Source: Streptomyces sp. NBC_01707 (GTDB lineage Bacteria > Actinomycetota > Actinomycetes > Streptomycetales > Streptomycetaceae). From it: a stretch of 64,000 bases of DNA. The DNA lies in contig NZ_CP109190.1 in NCBI RefSeq assembly GCF_041438805.1, positions 7,564,001 to 7,628,000 of the forward strand, written 5' to 3'. Positions 61,070-64,000 of this stretch are shown here, one piece after another (the stretch's first letter is position 1; every line of letters starts with the position of its first letter). Both the position numbers and the translations under genes were made by a program. The notes under the pieces are model-generated. The model worked only from the letters and a program-made list of their open reading frames with translations. It was not told the DNA's origin and searched no databases.

Positions 61070-61963
61070 ATGCTGCCCTGGACACGTGCGCCGCGCACCC
61101 CGCGTGCGCGGAGACGAATCGTCGCACTGCTCCTCGCCGTCGCAGCGTTCGCCACCCCCACGGCGACCGCCACCGCAGCCACCCCCACCGCCGCCACAGC
61201 TCCCTCCCGTGGCTGGAACGACTACTCCTGCAAACCCTCCGCAGCCCACCCCCGCCCCGTCGTCCTGGTCCACGGAACCTTCGGGAACTCGATCGACAAC
61301 TGGCTCGTCCTCGCCCCGTACCTGGTCGGCCGGGGCTACTGCGTCTACTCGCTCGACTACGGGCAGCTGCCCGGCGTGCCGTTCTTCAACGGCCTCGGCC
61401 CGATCGACAAATCGGCCGGCCAGCTGGACACATTCGTCGACCGGGTGCTCGCCGCCACCGGAGCGCCCAAGGCCGACATCGTCGGCCACTCCCAGGGCGG
61501 CATGATGCCCAACTACTACCTGAAGTTCCTCGGGGGCGCCGCGAAGGTGAACGCCCTGATCGGACTCGCCCCCGACAACCACGGAACCACCCTCCTCGGG
61601 CTGACCAACCTGCTGCCGTACTTCCCGGGTGCCGAGGACCTGCTGAACACCCACACGCCCGGTCTCGCCGACCAGATGGCCGGGTCCCCCTTCATCACCA
61701 AGCTCAACGCGGGCGGCGACACCGTGCCCGGGGTGCGGTACACGGTCATCGCGACCAGGTACGACGAGGTCGTGACCCCGTACCGCACGCAGTACCTGAA
61801 CGGGCCGAACGTACGCAACGTCCTGCTCCAGGACCTGTGCCCGGTCGACCTGTCCGAGCATGTGGCGATCGGGACCGTGGACCTGATCGCCTACCACGAG
61901 GTGGCGAACGCCCTGGACCCGGCGCACGCCACCCCGACCACCTGCGCCTCCGTCATCGGTTAG
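61070..61963 (+). CDS. Secreted lipase of the LipA/EstA type
   Basis: A 297-residue extracellular triacylglycerol lipase or esterase. The signal peptide covers about residues 1-37, with Arg-rich n-region and AFATPTATATAAT end. VVLVHGTFGN (64-73) is the oxyanion region and GHSQGGMM (139-146) contains nucleophile Ser141. Later motifs TRYDEVVTPYRTQYL and LSEHVAIG hold the expected Asp and His. It resembles actinomycete lipases of family I.7. ATG 61070 has AAGGAG at good spacing. It converges with the LPMO gene, with 19 bases between stops. Confidence 0.88.
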   Translation: MLPWTRAPRTPRARRRIVALLLAVAAFATPTATATAATPTAATAPSRGWNDYSCKPSAAHPRPVVLVHGTFGNSIDNWLVLAPYLVGRGYCVYSLDYGQLPGVPFFNGLGPIDKSAGQLDTFVDRVLAATGAPKADIVGHSQGGMMPNYYLKFLGGAAKVNALIGLAPDNHGTTLLGLTNLLPYFPGAEDLLNTHTPGLADQMAGSPFITKLNAGGDTVPGVRYTVIATRYDEVVTPYRTQYLNGPNVRNVLLQDLCPVDLSEHVAIGTVDLIAYHEVANALDPAHATPTTCASVIG

Positions 61964-61982
61964 GCCAGGCCCGAACCGCCTC

Positions 61983-63017
61983 TCAGTGTCCGCGTCGGGC
62001 CGCTTCACCGGCCCGGCGCCGGACCGAGGCGAACAGGGCGGCCGCGCCGACGGCGAGCGCGGCCGCACCGCCGATCGCAAGGTACGGGGTACTGCCGTCG
62101 CCACCCGTCTCGGCGAGGCTCTCGCCCGCCGGGGCGGGGCCGGTGGCGCTGTCCGGCTCGGGTGCGTTCGCCTCGGACGGGCCTGCCGACGATCCCGCGG
62201 CCGGAGCCGCCTGGGTGACCTTCGCGCCCGTACCGGCATCGTCGTCACCATGACCGCCGTGCTCCACGGAGGACTTGTCGGCGCCCCCGGCGATCTCCTG
62301 CTCGGTCGGCGCGGACGCGGTCGGCGCGGGTACCGCGCCCACCGAACCACTCCCGTCGGTAACGCCGTCGCTGCCCCCGAAGACCACATCGGAGCAGGCG
62401 TAGAACGCCTCGGGGGAGTCCGAGCGCTGCCAGACGGTGTAGATCAGCTGCCGTCCCGATCGCTTCGGCACGGTGCCGTCGAACACATACGATCCGTTCT
62501 CCAGCTTCGGTTCGGCGGCCGTGGCGAACGGCTCCGACTCCAGATCCGACCACTTCAGGGGCTTCGTCGGGTCGTATCCGGCCTTGGTGAGATACAGCTC
62601 GAACGAGCCCTTGTGCGGTGCCGTGGCCCGGAAGTGGAAGGTGTGGCTGCCCGCCGCCATCTTGGTCGACGGCCAGTCGGCGCGCGGCAGATCGAGCCCC
62701 TTGAACTTGTCGTTGCCCGCGCTGCACAGCTTGCCGTCCGGGATCAACTGCCGGTGATTTCCCGCCGCATTGGCGATGTTCACCCCGTTCCAGTCGTACA
62801 GCGCCTGCGTCCCGCCCACCGCGACCGCGGCCACGCACGCCGCCGACTTCGGATTCTCGGGCCCCTCCGCGAAGCACGCGGAGACTCGGCTGACCGGATC
62901 CGTCATCGAGCCGTGCGCGGCCGCCGGAATCGCGGAGAGACCGGTCAGCGCGAGCGGCGTCACGCCGAGCGTGACGATTGCGGCGGCCTTGCGGCGAGCG
63001 GTCCTGATCACGGTCAT
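61983..63017 (-). CDS. AA10 lytic polysaccharide monooxygenase with LAxTG sorting signal
   Basis: A 344-residue copper monooxygenase that oxidatively cleaves chitin or cellulose. The signal peptide ends before His35 in AAAHGSMTDPVSR, which becomes the N-terminal His of the Cu-binding histidine brace. The AA10 core shows LIPDGKLCSAGN, HTFHFRATAPHKG and RQLIYTVWQRSDSPEAFYACSDV. A 100-residue Pro/Ala/Thr/Ser linker then leads to LAETGGDGS, a membrane helix and RRR tail, an LAxTG sortase E signal. ATG 63017 has AAGGAG at good spacing; GTG 63044 is less likely. The cell-wall anchor is unusual for an LPMO. Confidence 0.9.
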   Translation of the reverse strand: MTVIRTARRKAAAIVTLGVTPLALTGLSAIPAAAHGSMTDPVSRVSACFAEGPENPKSAACVAAVAVGGTQALYDWNGVNIANAAGNHRQLIPDGKLCSAGNDKFKGLDLPRADWPSTKMAAGSHTFHFRATAPHKGSFELYLTKAGYDPTKPLKWSDLESEPFATAAEPKLENGSYVFDGTVPKRSGRQLIYTVWQRSDSPEAFYACSDVVFGGSDGVTDGSGSVGAVPAPTASAPTEQEIAGGADKSSVEHGGHGDDDAGTGAKVTQAAPAAGSSAGPSEANAPEPDSATGPAPAGESLAETGGDGSTPYLAIGGAAALAVGAAALFASVRRRAGEAARRGH

Positions 63018-64000
63018 GGTGGCGTTTCTCCTTAGGCGGTTCACGTCTGCGTGGAGGAGAAGCTAGCCGCCCGCCGACCCGAAAACTGCTGCTGGAAGGG
63101 GCACTCGGCGATCTTTATGGCGGGCTTAAGGAGCGTCTAAGAGGGGGCTCAGGAAAGCCCACCAGTGAGCCCCTGTCACCAGCCTTGATGCCGCATGGGC
63201 CGTCCGTGGTCGTCCGGGGGAGACCGTCTGATGTCGTGCTGGGTGGCTCCCCATTTGGCTCCCCGGGAGTCACCCATGGAAGTACAAAGTGTTCGGGACG
63301 TATCCCGGGTCCGCGCTGATGGAAGCCTTTCGGGCAGCCGCGTCAGAACACGTGGGCGCGCGGTGGCCACGCCACACACCGCCTCCGCCGGCAGACGTGA
63401 CCGGCGGGTTCGCCTGAGCATGGTCGCCGCCCTACCCGGCGAGGGTGAGGTTGTGCAGACCCCCTCGGACAGGCCCGCTCGGTGGGGCAGATTTGCAGAG
63501 AACTCCCGTTAGCCCCTCTCACCTGTGGCTTCTCCGTTGCTGGACGCTCCTGGGGCACACCTGGGGGAAGGTGCCCGGAGAACACCGCTTCAGGAGTTCC
63601 TTCCGGCGGCCCAAGGGCCGGGTATGCGGCTCGCCAGCGTCCTGCGCAGCGTCCGGCATCGACTTTCCTGGTACGGCAGGGTGCACCGGTGTTGCCGTCA
63701 AAGACTGCAGTCAGACCAGCGGTCTCGATGTCCTCCGGCGACAGAGTTCTTCAGGTGGTCACGTCACCTGAATGGCTGACGCGATTCCCGACCATTCCGA
63801 TCACGTGCCCGAGGGTCGTGGCACCCCGCTCCGATGCTGCCCGAGGGTCGTGGCATCCCGCTCCGATGCTGCCCGAGCGCGGTCCCATGGCGGGCGGCGG
63901 TCAACGGCACATCCCGTCCGACGACACATGATGTGACGTCAGTCTGTATGTGGCGAAGGGCTACTGAGTTCACGTCAGCATTGATCGCACAGCCTCAAAG
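63018..64000. other. Gene-poor end of window
   Basis: 983 bases upstream of the LPMO gene. Several open frames cross it but none has Streptomyces codon bias, a ribosome site and a recognisable protein together. It includes a tandem repeat at 63807-63877. A promoter for the LPMO gene must lie near 63030-63120. I see no tRNA. Confidence 0.45.
63807..63877. repeat. Two-copy 32-bp tandem repeat
   Basis: Units 63807-63838 and 63839-63870 begin GCCCGAGGGTCGTGGCA and differ at a single position (C to T); a partial third unit GCCCGAG follows at 63871-63877. The surrounding sequence is non-coding. Confidence 0.75.

Noticed and set aside
63195..63931. Several overlapping open frames of 80-150 codons
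   Set aside because: No ribosome site, codon bias or recognised motif supports any of them.
1..64000. CRISPR arrays, insertion sequences, rRNA and integrase genes
   Set aside because: No regularly spaced direct repeats, transposase motifs or RNA gene signatures were seen on reading.

Overview
The window is high-GC actinobacterial chromosome, almost certainly from a Streptomyces. Coding regions carry the strong third-position G/C bias of that genus, GTG starts and 4-base stop/start overlaps (ATGA, GTGA) are common, and the gene content is typical of it: scpAB-rluB, a SepF-like protein, streptogrisin-type proteases, an FXSXX-COOH peptide system and a sortase-anchored LPMO. The gene order from parA through der resembles the conserved core arm of Streptomyces chromosomes. 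This assignment is inference from sequence and recall; no database search was run.

Region 1 (1-15.5 kb) is mostly conserved core. It runs from the end of a ParA-like gene through a small unknown gene, scpA-scpB-rluB and a strong terminator. An NAD-homeostasis operon follows (pnuC-nadR-nrtR-ADP-ribosylglycohydrolase), headed by a 17-bp palindrome that is the likely NrtR operator. Next come two convergent nucleotidyltransferases, a YidB-like protein, a DUF1304/TetR pair preceded by a 17-bp-arm inverted repeat, aroH-tyrA and cmk-plsC-der, ending in a terminator.

Region 2 (15.5-25.7 kb) holds mixed conserved genes: two unknown Streptomyces proteins, a WYL regulator, an I78-type inhibitor, a PAP2 phosphatase, an MFS exporter, a glutaryl-CoA-dehydrogenase-like enzyme, a SepF-like protein (probably SflA) and a DUF5685 protein with an extreme Cys tail.

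Region 3 (25.7-36.0 kb) is a sulfur/amino-acid scavenging locus. It has two polar-amino-acid ABC permeases, one ATPase, two binding lipoproteins (one divergent, behind a short leader peptide ending in Ser-Ser-Ser-Cys), a large FAD/NAD(P)-binding protein, two luciferase-like FMN monooxygenases and a DUF1684 protein. The layout recalls the Bacillus ytm operon for S-modified cysteine breakdown. The second monooxygenase carries an in-frame insertion of a palindromic repeat.

Region 4 (36.3-50.6 kb) is the most unusual part. Two paralogous streptogrisin proteases bracket about 12 kb with (i) a SLOG-fold sensor gene convergent with a SLATT-type membrane effector gene, (ii) an unknown two-TM protein, and (iii) a complete FXS locus: FxsA peptide, FxsB radical-SAM maturase, FxsC TIR protein, and FxsT (MinD-like ATPase + TIR + NB-ARC + TPR), with a convergent alpha/beta hydrolase. 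In FxsB the C-terminal HExxH-type domain has lost its metal-binding motif. The domains (TIR, NB-ARC, SLOG, SLATT) are those of nucleotide-signal conflict systems, so the block is a candidate defence or self/non-self island.

Region 5 (50.6-64 kb) holds a small unknown protein, a 1307-aa secreted amidase-domain protein with a membrane-anchored partner, a LexA-boxed dnaE2 followed by a Y-family polymerase homologue lacking its catalytic motifs (ImuB-like), an extracellular lipase, and an AA10 LPMO with an LAxTG sorting signal. The last kilobase has no gene I can support.
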